Of a DNA stretch of 64,000 bases, positions 46,105 to 53,849 are shown piece after piece. A model generated the notes under the pieces. The model saw nothing but the letters and a program-made list of their open reading frames with translations, was not told where the DNA came from and searched no databases. Numbering within the stretch: the first letter of the stretch is position 1; each line of letters starts with the position of its first letter. The translations under genes and the position numbers were made by a program. This DNA comes from Deltaproteobacteria bacterium. GTDB taxonomy: Bacteria; Myxococcota; Kuafuiibacteriia; Kuafuiibacteriales; Kuafuiibacteriaceae. The stretch spans positions 372,001-436,000 of the forward strand of contig JACKEN010000001.1 in assembly GCA_020632995.1 (NCBI GenBank), in the 5' to 3' direction.

Positions 46105-46804
46105 GGCGGCGCACCGCCTGCAAGAGGCGTTGCCCCAGGGCCTCGATCTCGTCGAGGTGGTTCTGGGACAGCTCCACCTCGACCCCCGCGTAGCGCTCGT
46201 GTCCGTACAGCGGGCGGGCGGAGGTGACGAGGGCGTCGGCCCGCCCGTCGTAGGGCTGGTTCTCGACCGCGTGCACCCCCTGGGCCTCGAGCTCCGCGAG
46301 CAGGATGTCCGCCACCATCCGCTCGAGCGGTTGGTTCGGGTCCATCATGATCCCCATCGACATCGGCCGGATCTCGCCCCGGAACTCGCCGGTGAAGCTG
46401 TGGATGGAGAGGTGGAGGACCCGGGCGTCCGGGCCCTTGGCCAGGCGCCGGGAGATCTCTCCGTGCACCGCGCTCCAGTAGGGGGTGTGGAAGCGCGCCA
46501 TGCGGGCCTCCACCGCCGCGGCGTCCAGGCCCTGGTTGCCGGGCACCGGGACGTCGAAGGCCACCGCTGGCACCACCTCGGGGTTCCAGGGGCTGCGGTT
46601 CAGGTCCACCAGGAGCCGGGTCCACTCCCCCGCGAAGAGGGGGGCGCCGAGGGCCCGGGAGAGGAGGCGCGCGACCGGCAGGGCCCCCGGATCCCAGGCC
46701 ACGTGGGTCTCCAGGATGTCCTCCGGGAGGCCGAGATCCACGTCGGGGGGGACCGCGTTGGAGGCGTGCTCACAGGAGATCACCACCTCGAAGGGCCGAT
46801 GCAC
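46085..46804 (-). CDS. N-formylglutamate amidohydrolase family protein
   Basis: A 239-residue hydrolase of the FGase family. Key patterns are VVISCEHASNAVP at the start, HVAWDPGALPVARLLS, LLVDLNRS and LSIHSFTG, which carry the likely zinc ligands and active-site residues. HutG-type enzymes hydrolyse N-formylglutamate to formate and glutamate, but no hut genes are nearby, so the physiological substrate is uncertain. It is divergent from the O-antigen ligase-like gene and 3'-overlaps rluD-like. Confidence 0.87.
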   Translation of the reverse strand: MHRPFEVVISCEHASNAVPPDVDLGLPEDILETHVAWDPGALPVARLLSRALGAPLFAGEWTRLLVDLNRSPWNPEVVPAVAFDVPVPGNQGLDAAAVEARMARFHTPYWSAVHGEISRRLAKGPDARVLHLSIHSFTGEFRGEIRPMSMGIMMDPNQPLERMVADILLAELEAQGVHAVENQPYDGRADALVTSARPLYGHERYAGVEVELSQNHLDEIEALGQRLLQAVRRLNLVAE

Positions 46805-46853
46805 GCGCGCATCTCAGCACAACGGGGCGAGACGCTCCAAGGAATGCGCGCGA

Positions 46854-48143
46854 ATGCCTCAAAACATCGGTATCCTTCGCGGCCGAATGGGGGGGCCGGA
46901 CACCGGGGGGCGGCTCGCCGCCTTGCACGCGGGCGCGCTGGTGGCGCTGGCCGCGTTCCTGGGCCTCTTCGAGGGGCCAGCTCAGATCCTCACGGTGGCT
47001 TGCCTGCTCCTCGCGCTCGGGGCGGGCGCGGCGCGCGGCTGGCGGCCCGACGTCATCACGCTGGGGGTGCTCCTGTGGGGCCTCGCCGGGATCCCCGGCC
47101 TGATCATCATGCGGGGGCACGGGCTCTCCTCGGGCGAGACCACGAAGCCGCTGATGGCCCTGGCCCTCCTCGTGGGCGCGTGGTCCGTCGCCCCGGCGCC
47201 CGCGCGTCTTCAGCATCGGCTCGCCTGGGCCTTCGGCGGCGCCCTGGTGCTGAACGGGATCTACGGGCTGGTGCAGTGGAAGGTGGGGGCGCTCCCCTGG
47301 GACCACCTCTTCCTCAAGAACCCCGAGAACGCCCAGCTCTACATCCCCGGGCGGGTCTTCCACGAGCGGGCGGCGAGCGGCCTGTTCTACAACCGGCTCC
47401 GCCTCGCCCACGTCGGGGTGGTGGCCCTGGGCCTGCTCGGCCTGGTGGCGTTCCGCGGCGACGCCCCCCGCCGCCCGCGGGTGTTCGCCGCGGTCGGGGC
47501 GGCGCTCCTCACAGCGGCGGTCGTGCTCACCTACGCGCGCACCGCGATGCTCGGCCTGGTGGTCGGGGTGGCGGCGGTGCTCCTGGTGCGCGCCGGCCGG
47601 CGGAGCCGGGCCCTGGTCTGGGTGGCGCTCACCGGGGCCCTCGCGGGCGGGACGTTCCTCCTGACCGAGTACGGGCGCCGCCGGTTCGCGGACCTCCTGC
47701 CCGACCTGGAGCTCCGGCGGGCGATGTTCGAGTGCGCGGTGGGCATGTTCGAGGATCACCCTGTGTTGGGAGTGGGCCACGGGGTGTATCGGCTCGCGGT
47801 GGACGCCTACGCGCGGCCCCCGCTGGCCGGGGTCCACCTGACCTCGCCCCACAACCAGTGGCTCCAGGTGTTGGCGGAGACCGGCCTCGTCGGCGCCCTG
47901 GGGTTCACCGTGGCCTGGGGGGCGGCCCTGGTGGCGGCGGTGCGGGCGGCCCGCCGGACCCGCGCGGTGCGCGAGGAGGCGGTGCTCCTCGGGCTGGTGG
48001 CCCTCAGCGTGGTGGGGCTCTTTCACACCACGCTGCACCACGCGGGGGTGGCGCTGGTGTATTGGACCTTGGTGGGTGTCGCCTCCGGGGCGACCCCGCG
48101 GAGAGAGATCGGGCGATGGCGAAGCGAGAACCAGGCACGCTGA
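46854..48143 (+). CDS. O-antigen ligase-like (Wzy_C) membrane protein
   Basis: A 429-residue protein with about eleven membrane helices. A long periplasmic loop near the C-terminal third contains LRRAMFECAVGMFEDHPVLG, GVGHGVYRLAV and SPHNQWLQVLAETGLVG, the signature of the O-antigen ligase/polymerase Wzy_C family. Such enzymes join glycans to lipid A core or polymerise them in the periplasm. The ATG at 46854 has AAGGAA 10 nt upstream; ATG 46887 has none. It overlaps the VKOR-DsbA gene by 28 bp. Confidence 0.87.
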   Translation: MPQNIGILRGRMGGPDTGGRLAALHAGALVALAAFLGLFEGPAQILTVACLLLALGAGAARGWRPDVITLGVLLWGLAGIPGLIIMRGHGLSSGETTKPLMALALLVGAWSVAPAPARLQHRLAWAFGGALVLNGIYGLVQWKVGALPWDHLFLKNPENAQLYIPGRVFHERAASGLFYNRLRLAHVGVVALGLLGLVAFRGDAPRRPRVFAAVGAALLTAAVVLTYARTAMLGLVVGVAAVLLVRAGRRSRALVWVALTGALAGGTFLLTEYGRRRFADLLPDLELRRAMFECAVGMFEDHPVLGVGHGVYRLAVDAYARPPLAGVHLTSPHNQWLQVLAETGLVGALGFTVAWGAALVAAVRAARRTRAVREEAVLLGLVALSVVGLFHTTLHHAGVALVYWTLVGVASGATPRREIGRWRSENQAR

Positions 48144-49495
48144 TCCCGCTGGGCCTGTTGGTCACGGCGATCCTCCAGCTGGTGCTGGGGGTGGTGCAGT
48201 GGATGGAGCTGCTCCTGGCCCAGGTCACCGGGGACTCATTCTGCAGCATCAGCAGCACCCTCAACTGCACCGCGGTGTGGAGCTCGCCGGTGGCGAAGGC
48301 GCTGCAGAGCGCGACCCACGTGCCGGTGGCGGGGTGGGGCGTGGTGTGGTCCCTCGGCGCGCTGGTGGCGGCGCTCGGCGTGGTGCGCCAGGGCATGGCA
48401 GGCCAGAGCGCGGATCGCTTCTCGGTGGTGGCCAAGATCTTCGGCGCCGCCGGGGCGCTCGCCTCGCTCGCCTTCCTCGGGCTGTCGGCGTCCATCGGGG
48501 CGTTCTGCCTGACCTGCCTCACGACCTACGCGCTCAGCTTCCTGTTCGCGTTCTTCGCGCTCCGGCTGCCGCTCGATCGCCCGCTGAAGCAGCAGGCCCT
48601 GGTGCCGGCGCTCGCTGGCGCGGCGGGCCTGGTGGTGATCGGGTACCTGGTGGTGCTCTACCCGGGCCTGCGGACCCCGACCGGCGACGAGACCGGGGCC
48701 GAGTTGGCCGCGGCGGCGGCGAAGGCAGCCCCGGCCGAGCACGCGCACTCGAACCAGACCCAACCGCCAGCGGCACCAAACGCAAGCCAGCCTGCGGAGC
48801 CGACCTCGCGGCTGGGGCGCTTCCTCTCGGAGCTGAGCCCTCAGGCCCAGCAGGCCCTGGCCAACGTGCTGGCCGAGATGAAGGCGGCGCCGGTGCCCGA
48901 CGTCAGCGCCTTCAAGCGGCGCATCCTCCACCACGGTGACGCCTCGGCCCCGGTCCAGATGCTGGACTTCAGCGACATCCAATGCCCGCACTGCGCCCAG
49001 CTCGCGGTGACCGGGGACGAGCTGCGCCGGCTCTCTCCCGAGGGGGCCTTCGCGCAGGAGTCGCGCTGGTTCCCGCTCGACGCGGAGTGCAACCCCAAGC
49101 TGGATCCGAGGCACACCGACGGCTCCGGGGTGCGCTGCGCGGGGGCCCGGGTGATGATCTGCCTCGAGGGTGACCCGGGCTACGACAAGGCGCGGCACGC
49201 CCTCTTCAAGGCGCAGCAAGAGCTCAGCAGCCCCGACATGGTGCTGGGCATCGCCTCGGACGCGAGCGGGCGCTCCAAGGCCGACCTGTCCGAGTGCATG
49301 GGGCGCCCCGAGACCGAGGCCAAGCTGCGGGCCGACATCGAGTACGCCTTCGCCTACGACCTCGAGGGGACGCCGCTGGTGGTGATGAACGGCCGCAAGG
49401 TCCAGCCCATCGGGCCCCTCCTGTACGCGCTCATCTTGGCCGAGGGGCGGCTCGACCACCCGGACTTCGCCGCCCTCCCGCCGCCCCGCGGCTAG
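48116..49495 (+). CDS. VKOR-thioredoxin (DsbA-like) fusion protein
   Basis: A 459-residue fusion. The N-terminal ~190 residues are a vitamin K epoxide reductase domain: four to five helices, loop cysteines Cys43 and Cys51 (FCSISSTLNC) and quinone-side CxxC Cys131/Cys134 (GAFCLTC). An Ala/Pro/Gln linker leads to a DsbA-like thioredoxin domain with active site CPHC (Cys290/293, DIQCPHCAQL) and the cis-Pro region EGTPLVVMNG. Bacterial VKOR replaces DsbB by oxidising the thiol oxidase with quinone, so this is a one-polypeptide disulfide-forming system facing the periplasm. The ATG lies inside the upstream gene's end. Confidence 0.93.
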   Translation: MAKREPGTLIPLGLLVTAILQLVLGVVQWMELLLAQVTGDSFCSISSTLNCTAVWSSPVAKALQSATHVPVAGWGVVWSLGALVAALGVVRQGMAGQSADRFSVVAKIFGAAGALASLAFLGLSASIGAFCLTCLTTYALSFLFAFFALRLPLDRPLKQQALVPALAGAAGLVVIGYLVVLYPGLRTPTGDETGAELAAAAAKAAPAEHAHSNQTQPPAAPNASQPAEPTSRLGRFLSELSPQAQQALANVLAEMKAAPVPDVSAFKRRILHHGDASAPVQMLDFSDIQCPHCAQLAVTGDELRRLSPEGAFAQESRWFPLDAECNPKLDPRHTDGSGVRCAGARVMICLEGDPGYDKARHALFKAQQELSSPDMVLGIASDASGRSKADLSECMGRPETEAKLRADIEYAFAYDLEGTPLVVMNGRKVQPIGPLLYALILAEGRLDHPDFAALPPPRG

Positions 49496-49540
49496 ACGAA
49501 CCCTTCTGCCCGCGCCGGGGCTCCAACTCGAGGAACCGCC

Positions 49541-49807
49541 ATGCCTGCCTACGACTACCACTGCGCGACCAACGGCCAGACCCTCGAGGTCAAGCACCGC
49601 ATGCTCGATGAGATCCGGACCTGGGGCGAGCTGTGCGCCAAGGCCGAGCTCCCCCTGGGCGACACGCCGGCCGACGCCCCGGTGGAGCGCCTGGTGTCCG
49701 AGACCGCGGTGCGGATGGGCACCGGCGGCGGCGCCTCGTCCTACTCCGCCCCCGCACCCAGCTGCGGGGCGGGCGGGTGCTCCAGCGGGATGTGCGGCTT
49801 GAACTAG
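49541..49807 (+). CDS. Small FmdB-like zinc-ribbon-type protein
   Basis: An 88-residue protein beginning MPAYDYHCATNGQTLEVKHRM, which resembles the FmdB regulatory family start (MPxYEYxC). The usual second CxxC is not where expected; a C-terminal cluster SCGAGGCSSGMCG could complete a metal site. The GGAACC box upstream is weak but positioned. Function unknown. A small hairpin follows at 49815. Confidence 0.75.
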   Translation: MPAYDYHCATNGQTLEVKHRMLDEIRTWGELCAKAELPLGDTPADAPVERLVSETAVRMGTGGGASSYSAPAPSCGAGGCSSGMCGLN

Positions 49808-49814
49808 CATGACT

Positions 49815-49830
49815 CCGGGCCGACGCCCGG
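49815..49830 (+). terminator. Short hairpin after the FmdB-like gene
   Basis: CCGGGC pairs with GCCCGG around CGAC, 8 bp after the stop codon. No T-tract; weak terminator candidate. Confidence 0.35.
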
Positions 49831-49845
49831 TGTAGCTTGACCTCG

Positions 49846-50181
49846 ATGCGGCGCCTCATCGCCTCGTTGGCGGTGTTCTGGCTGGCGTGGGCCCTGTTGC
49901 CCGCGCCGGCGGCGACCGCCACCACGAAGCAGGGCCACGACCTCCGGGCGCACGCCGCGCTGGCCATGGTGCCAGCGGCGGTCGCGGTGCCGGAGGAGGC
50001 CCCCGAGGTGGGGCCCCAGCCTGGGCTCCACGCCCTGCACGCGCGCGGCGCGCCCCGGTGCCTCGAGCGCCTGGCCGTGCGCGCGGGCCAGCCGGCCCCC
50101 GACCTCCGACACGACGTCCGGCGCCGCCATCATCGACGCGCCGCCCCACGCCAGGACGAACCCGCCTCCGACGTCGCCTGA
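49846..50181 (+). CDS. Possible small secreted protein
   Basis: A 111-residue frame starting MRRLIASLAVFWLAWALLPAPAAT, which is a good signal peptide. The rest is Ala/Arg/His-rich with no recognised domain, and the C-terminal third is low complexity. No clear ribosome binding site. The antisense frame is also open because of the base composition, so this could be spurious. Confidence 0.4.
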   Translation: MRRLIASLAVFWLAWALLPAPAATATTKQGHDLRAHAALAMVPAAVAVPEEAPEVGPQPGLHALHARGAPRCLERLAVRAGQPAPDLRHDVRRRHHRRAAPRQDEPASDVA

Positions 50182-50185
50182 CGCG

Positions 50186-50201
50186 GGCACCGCAAGGTGC
50201 C
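50186..50201 (+). terminator. GCAA-tetraloop hairpin
   Basis: GGCACC-GCAA-GGTGCC, a perfect 6-bp stem capped by a stable GNRA loop, just after the small secreted ORF. A possible terminator or mRNA-stabilising end. Confidence 0.4.
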
Positions 50202-50250
50202 TTGCGGACACACCATCGTCGCCGTGGGCGGGCCTCTGCGCCCGCGTGGA

Positions 50251-50273
50251 CGCGACCCCGTGTGGGGGTCGCG
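50251..50273 (+). promoter_or_regulatory. Stem in the leader of the 49-residue membrane protein gene
   Basis: CGCGACCCC (50251-50259) pairs perfectly with GGGGTCGCG (50265-50273). It lies about 55 bp before the small membrane protein start. Either a terminator for upstream genes or a leader structure. Confidence 0.35.
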
Positions 50274-50326
50274 GGCGCGAATCTCAGGTCGCGGGGCGAC
50301 CCGAGGTCGCGCTGGAGGTTCGTCAG

Positions 50327-50476
50327 ATGGACATGAGGGCAGACAACAAGGTGATCAAGGCCGAGGAGGCACCCGCCAAGGAGTTCGACCAGCCCGCGGG
50401 CTGGTTCGCGTTCTGGGCGTTCCTGGTCCCGCTCGTTGCGGTGGTGGTGCTGGCGATGACCGGCGTCTTGCGCTGA
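50327..50476 (+). CDS. Small single-helix membrane protein
   Basis: A 49-residue protein: charged N-terminus (DNKVIKAEEAPAKEFD) followed by one membrane helix (GWFAFWAFLVPLVAVVVLAM). GGAGG is spaced 8 nt from the ATG, which is one of the best ribosome binding sites in this stretch, and a hairpin follows at 50491. These support a real gene. Function unknown. Confidence 0.65.
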   Translation: MDMRADNKVIKAEEAPAKEFDQPAGWFAFWAFLVPLVAVVVLAMTGVLR

Positions 50477-50490
50477 GGGGAGGGTGGGAA

Positions 50491-50512
50491 GGAGGGCCGG
50501 CGACGGCCCTCC
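50491..50512 (+). terminator. Terminator-like hairpin after the small membrane protein gene
   Basis: GGAGGGCC pairs with GGCCCTCC around GGCGAC. It lies 14 bp after the stop codon. No T-tract, as with most hairpins in this GC-rich segment. Confidence 0.55.
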
Positions 50513-50530
50513 GCCTTGGGTCGAATGGTT

Positions 50531-50677
50531 CGACCACGGCCACGACCACGACCACGACCGGAAGACTCCGGCCACCCGCCCATTCATCCCGGCGCTGGGC
50601 TTGCACGCCAAGTCCGGGGCCCAGGCCGCGCAGCGGCCATCCGGTCGTGGACGTGATCGTGGTCGTGGCCGTGGTCG
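50531..50677. repeat. Long inverted repeat near the clpA 3' end
   Basis: The arm at 50531-50561 (CGACCACGGCCACGACCACG...) is the reverse complement of 50641-50677, apart from a 6-nt insertion in the right arm. The loop is about 79 nt. It fills the gap between the small + strand gene and the clpA stop at 50683. It could form a large terminator-type stem for both strands. No gene is seen in 50513-50682. Confidence 0.7.
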
Positions 50678-50682
50678 GACAA

Positions 50683-52989
50683 TTAGACTTCGGCTTGCTC
50701 CTTCTCGGGCTCCTGGGGCTTGTCGGTCTCGGTGTAGACGAACGCGAGGGTCTCGGTCTCCTCCGTGTCGCCCTCGACGTCGACCTCGACGTGCCCGCCG
50801 TGCACCAGGCGGCCGAACAGGATCTCGTCGGCCAGCGGCCGCTTCACCTCCTGCTGGAGGAGGCGCCCCATCGGCCGCGCGCCGAACTGCTTGGAGTAGC
50901 CCTTCCGCGCCAGGTAGGCCCGGGCGGCGGGGGAGAAGTCGATCGTGACCTTCTTCTCGGCCAGGAGGACGTCCAGCTCGTTCACGAACTTGTCGACCAC
51001 CATCAGGATCACGTCCTCCGGCAGCTGGCCGAAGGTGATGATCGCGTCGAGGCGGTTCCTGAACTCGGGGCTGAAGGTGCGCTCCAGCGCCTTGTCCGCG
51101 TCCACCCCGTCGGTGTCGCGCGAGAAGCCGATCTTGTTCGCCGCGATCTCCCGGGCGCCCGCGTTGGTGGTCATGATCAGGATGACGTTCCGGAAGTCTG
51201 CTTGCCGACCGTTGTTGTCGGTCAGCGTGGCGTGATCCATCACCTGGAGGAGCACGTTGTAGATGTCCGGGTGCGCCTTCTCGATCTCGTCCAGCAAGAG
51301 CACGCAGTGCGGCGTCTTCCGGATCGCGTCGGTCATCAGGCCGCCCTGATCGAAGCCGACGTAGCCGGGAGGGGCGCCGATGAGGCGGCTCACGGTGTGC
51401 TTCTCCATGTACTCGGACATGTCGAAGCGCATGAACTCGATGCCCATCACCCGGGCCAGCTGCTTGGCCAGCTCGGTCTTGCCCACCCCGGTGGGGCCGG
51501 CGAACACGAAGGAGCCCACCGGCTTCTCGGGGGTGCCGAGGCCGGAGCGGCTGAGCTTGATCGCCTGGGTCAGCGCGTCGATCGCCTGGTTCTGGCCGAA
51601 GATCACCATCTTCAGCTCCTTCTCCAGGTTCGACAGCGCCGTCCGATCGTCGGAGGTGACGTTCTTCGGCGGGATCTGGGCCATCTTGGCGATGATCGTC
51701 TCGATGTCCTTGGTGCGGATCTTCTTCTTGCGCTTGTTCTCGGGCACCAGGCGCTGCGCCGCGCCGGCCTCGTCGATCACGTCGATCGCCTTGTCGGGCA
51801 GGAAGCGCTCGTTGATGTGCTTCGAGGCGAGCTCCGCCGCGCTCCGGAGGGCGCCGTCGGTGTAGTTCACCCCGTGGTGCTCCTCGTAGTAGGGGCGCAG
51901 GCCCTTCAGGATCTGGAACGTCTCGTCGATGGTCGGCTCGCGCACCGTGATCTTCTGGAAGCGGCGGGCGAGGGCGTGGTCCTTCTCGATGCTCGCCTTG
52001 TAGTCCTTGTGGGTGGTGCTGCCGATGCAGCGCAGCTCACCGGACTGCAGCGCGGGCTTGATGAGGTTGGCCGCGTCGAGCGAGCCGTCCTGGGTCGCGC
52101 CAGCGCCCACCACGGTGTGGATCTCGTCGATGAACAGGATCGCGTCGGGGTGCTTCTTCAGCTCGTTCAGCACCCCCTTCAGCCGCTCCTCGAAGTCGCC
52201 GCGGAACTTGGTGCCGGCCAGCAGGGCTCCCATGTCGAGGCTGTAGATCACCGCGTCCTTCAGGATGTCGGGGACCTTCTCCTCGTGGATCCTGAGCGCG
52301 AGGCCCTCGGCGATCGCGGTCTTGCCCACCCCGGGGTCGCCCACGAAGATCGGGTTGTTCTTGCGACGCCGGCAGAGCACCTGCAGGGTCCGCTCGATCT
52401 CCTTGTCGCGCCCGATCAGCGGGTCGATGCGCCCCGCCGCCGCCTCGGTGTTGAGGTTCGTGGCGAAGGACTCGAGGGGGCTCTTCGAGGCCTCCTCCGG
52501 CTTGCCCTCGGTGGCGCTGCCGCTCGCCTCGAACGGCGCGTCGCCCTCCTGCGGCACCTTCGCGATGCCGTGGGAGATGTAGCGCACCACGTCCAACCGC
52601 GAGATCCCCTGCTTCTGGAGCAGGTAGACCGCGTAGGAGTCGTGCTCGCGGAAGAAGGCCACCAGCAGGTTGCTGGAGTCCATGATGTTCTTCCCGGACG
52701 ACTGCACGTGCATCACCGCCCGCTGGAACACCCGCTGGAAGGCCAGGGTCTGCTGCGGATCCTGCTCCACGCCCTCTGGGAGCGGGGCCATGTTGCTCTC
52801 GAAGAACTTGTCGAGATCCGCCCGCAGGCCGTCGAGGTCGCCCCCGCAGGCCTTGATGATGCGGCTGCCGTTCGGGTCGTCGAGGAGCGCGTACAACACG
52901 TGCTCCAGCGTCACGAACTCGTGGCGGCGCTTCAGGGCCTCGTTGAAGGCCGAGGCAAGTGTGTCTTTGAGCTCCTGGCTGTATTCCAT
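50683..52989 (-). CDS. clpA: ATP-dependent Clp protease ATP-binding subunit ClpA
   Basis: ClpA unfolds proteins and feeds them to ClpP. The 768-residue protein has the N-domain (SQELKDTLASAFNEALKRRHEFVTLEH), two AAA+ modules with Walker A at about residues 217 (GDPGVGKT) and 499 (GPTGVGKT), Walker B LFIDEIHT and LLLDEIEK, and the ClpP-docking IGF loop near residue 619. The absence of a ClpB/ClpC middle coiled coil fits ClpA. The C-terminal tail is Glu-rich. clpS lies 2 bp upstream, so adaptor and unfoldase are co-expressed. Confidence 0.96.
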   Translation of the reverse strand: MEYSQELKDTLASAFNEALKRRHEFVTLEHVLYALLDDPNGSRIIKACGGDLDGLRADLDKFFESNMAPLPEGVEQDPQQTLAFQRVFQRAVMHVQSSGKNIMDSSNLLVAFFREHDSYAVYLLQKQGISRLDVVRYISHGIAKVPQEGDAPFEASGSATEGKPEEASKSPLESFATNLNTEAAAGRIDPLIGRDKEIERTLQVLCRRRKNNPIFVGDPGVGKTAIAEGLALRIHEEKVPDILKDAVIYSLDMGALLAGTKFRGDFEERLKGVLNELKKHPDAILFIDEIHTVVGAGATQDGSLDAANLIKPALQSGELRCIGSTTHKDYKASIEKDHALARRFQKITVREPTIDETFQILKGLRPYYEEHHGVNYTDGALRSAAELASKHINERFLPDKAIDVIDEAGAAQRLVPENKRKKKIRTKDIETIIAKMAQIPPKNVTSDDRTALSNLEKELKMVIFGQNQAIDALTQAIKLSRSGLGTPEKPVGSFVFAGPTGVGKTELAKQLARVMGIEFMRFDMSEYMEKHTVSRLIGAPPGYVGFDQGGLMTDAIRKTPHCVLLLDEIEKAHPDIYNVLLQVMDHATLTDNNGRQADFRNVILIMTTNAGAREIAANKIGFSRDTDGVDADKALERTFSPEFRNRLDAIITFGQLPEDVILMVVDKFVNELDVLLAEKKVTIDFSPAARAYLARKGYSKQFGARPMGRLLQQEVKRPLADEILFGRLVHGGHVEVDVEGDTEETETLAFVYTETDKPQEPEKEQAEV

Positions 52990-52991
52990 GG

Positions 52992-53306
52992 CTAGTCCAC
53001 CGGCTCGATCGTGACCTCGAGAGGGTATTCGTTCTTGCGGGCCGCGGCGATGGTCTGCGCCACCTTTGTCTCGGCCACCTCTTTAGTGAAAACGCCGGCC
53101 ACGCCCACTCCATTCGTGTGAACGTGCATCATGATCCTGAACGCCGACGCTTCGCTGTGGTGAAAGACCGTGATCAGGACCGACACCACGAACTCCATCG
53201 TGGTGTAGTCGTCGTTGTGGAACAGCACCTTGTACATCGGCGGCTTCTTGGTCGCCTTCCGCGTTTCCGAGAGGGTCTCGGTGCCGCTCGATGGTTTCGT
53301 AGACAT
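52992..53306 (-). CDS. clpS: ClpS adaptor protein
   Basis: ClpS binds N-degron substrates and hands them to ClpA. The 104-residue protein has a flexible Thr/Ser/Lys N-terminus and the core PPMYKVLFHNDDYTTMEFVV with the key residues of the N-end pocket (Asn-Asp-Asp), a HVHTNGVGVAGVFTKEVAETK stretch and the C-terminal LEVTIEP. The minus-strand TAGAAT at 53332-53327 could be the -10 box of this operon, though no good -35 is seen. Confidence 0.96.
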   Translation of the reverse strand: MSTKPSSGTETLSETRKATKKPPMYKVLFHNDDYTTMEFVVSVLITVFHHSEASAFRIMMHVHTNGVGVAGVFTKEVAETKVAQTIAAARKNEYPLEVTIEPVD

Positions 53307-53360
53307 GTTCCCCGGACCTAACCCAGATTCTACTCGAAAGCCCGCCTCCTCGCGCCGGGG

Positions 53361-53825
53361 CTAGCTCTCGGACTTCCTGCGAACGTTGTAGACCCCCTTG
53401 CCGGAGGCCACGGGCTCGTGTCGGCGGCCCGCGTGGTAGGCCACCATCTCGGTGACACCCACCCGGTTGCCCAATCGGAGTACGTGCCCGTCGACGAAAA
53501 GCATCTCCGGCTCACCCTTTCGGAGGTAGTCGACGCGGAGATCCACCGTGCTCAGGCGGTCCTCGGGGTCGCACTGGGTCCACAGCGCGGCCCCGCCGCA
53601 GGTGTCCACCAGGGCCGAGATGACCCCGCCGTGCAGCGCCCGCCGGATCGGGTCGCCGATGAACTCCTCTCGGAACGGGATCGACATCCGGCAGGTGCCC
53701 CAGTCCATGGCCTCGATCCGGATCTGGAGGACCCGGTTGAAGGGCACCATGTCCATGAACGCCTGGACGTCTTCCAACGCGGCCTTCAGCGCCACCCCGA
53801 CATCCTCACCCGTCCTGGGCTCCAA
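53361..53825 (-). CDS. PaaI-family hotdog thioesterase
   Basis: A 154-residue hotdog-fold protein. IGDPIRRALHGGVISALVDTCGG is the PaaI thioesterase helix region with the conserved HGG, and STVDLRVDYLRKGEPE is the matching strand. Such enzymes hydrolyse acyl-CoA (often phenylacetyl-type) thioesters. The substrate is unknown. It starts 24 bp after the lipoprotein gene stop and ends 55 bp before the clpS start. Confidence 0.87.
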   Translation of the reverse strand: MEPRTGEDVGVALKAALEDVQAFMDMVPFNRVLQIRIEAMDWGTCRMSIPFREEFIGDPIRRALHGGVISALVDTCGGAALWTQCDPEDRLSTVDLRVDYLRKGEPEMLFVDGHVLRLGNRVGVTEMVAYHAGRRHEPVASGKGVYNVRRKSES

Positions 53826-53849
53826 GGAAACGCCGGGGGGAACCTCGGG

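Noticed and set aside
46130..49495. 1121-codon plus-strand open frame
   Set aside because: Only the end from 48116 is real (VKOR-DsbA fusion). The upstream part is antisense to the amidohydrolase and out of frame with the O-antigen ligase-like gene.
50197..52995. 932-codon plus-strand open frame opposite clpA
   Set aside because: Antisense shadow of clpA; clpA motifs are unambiguous.
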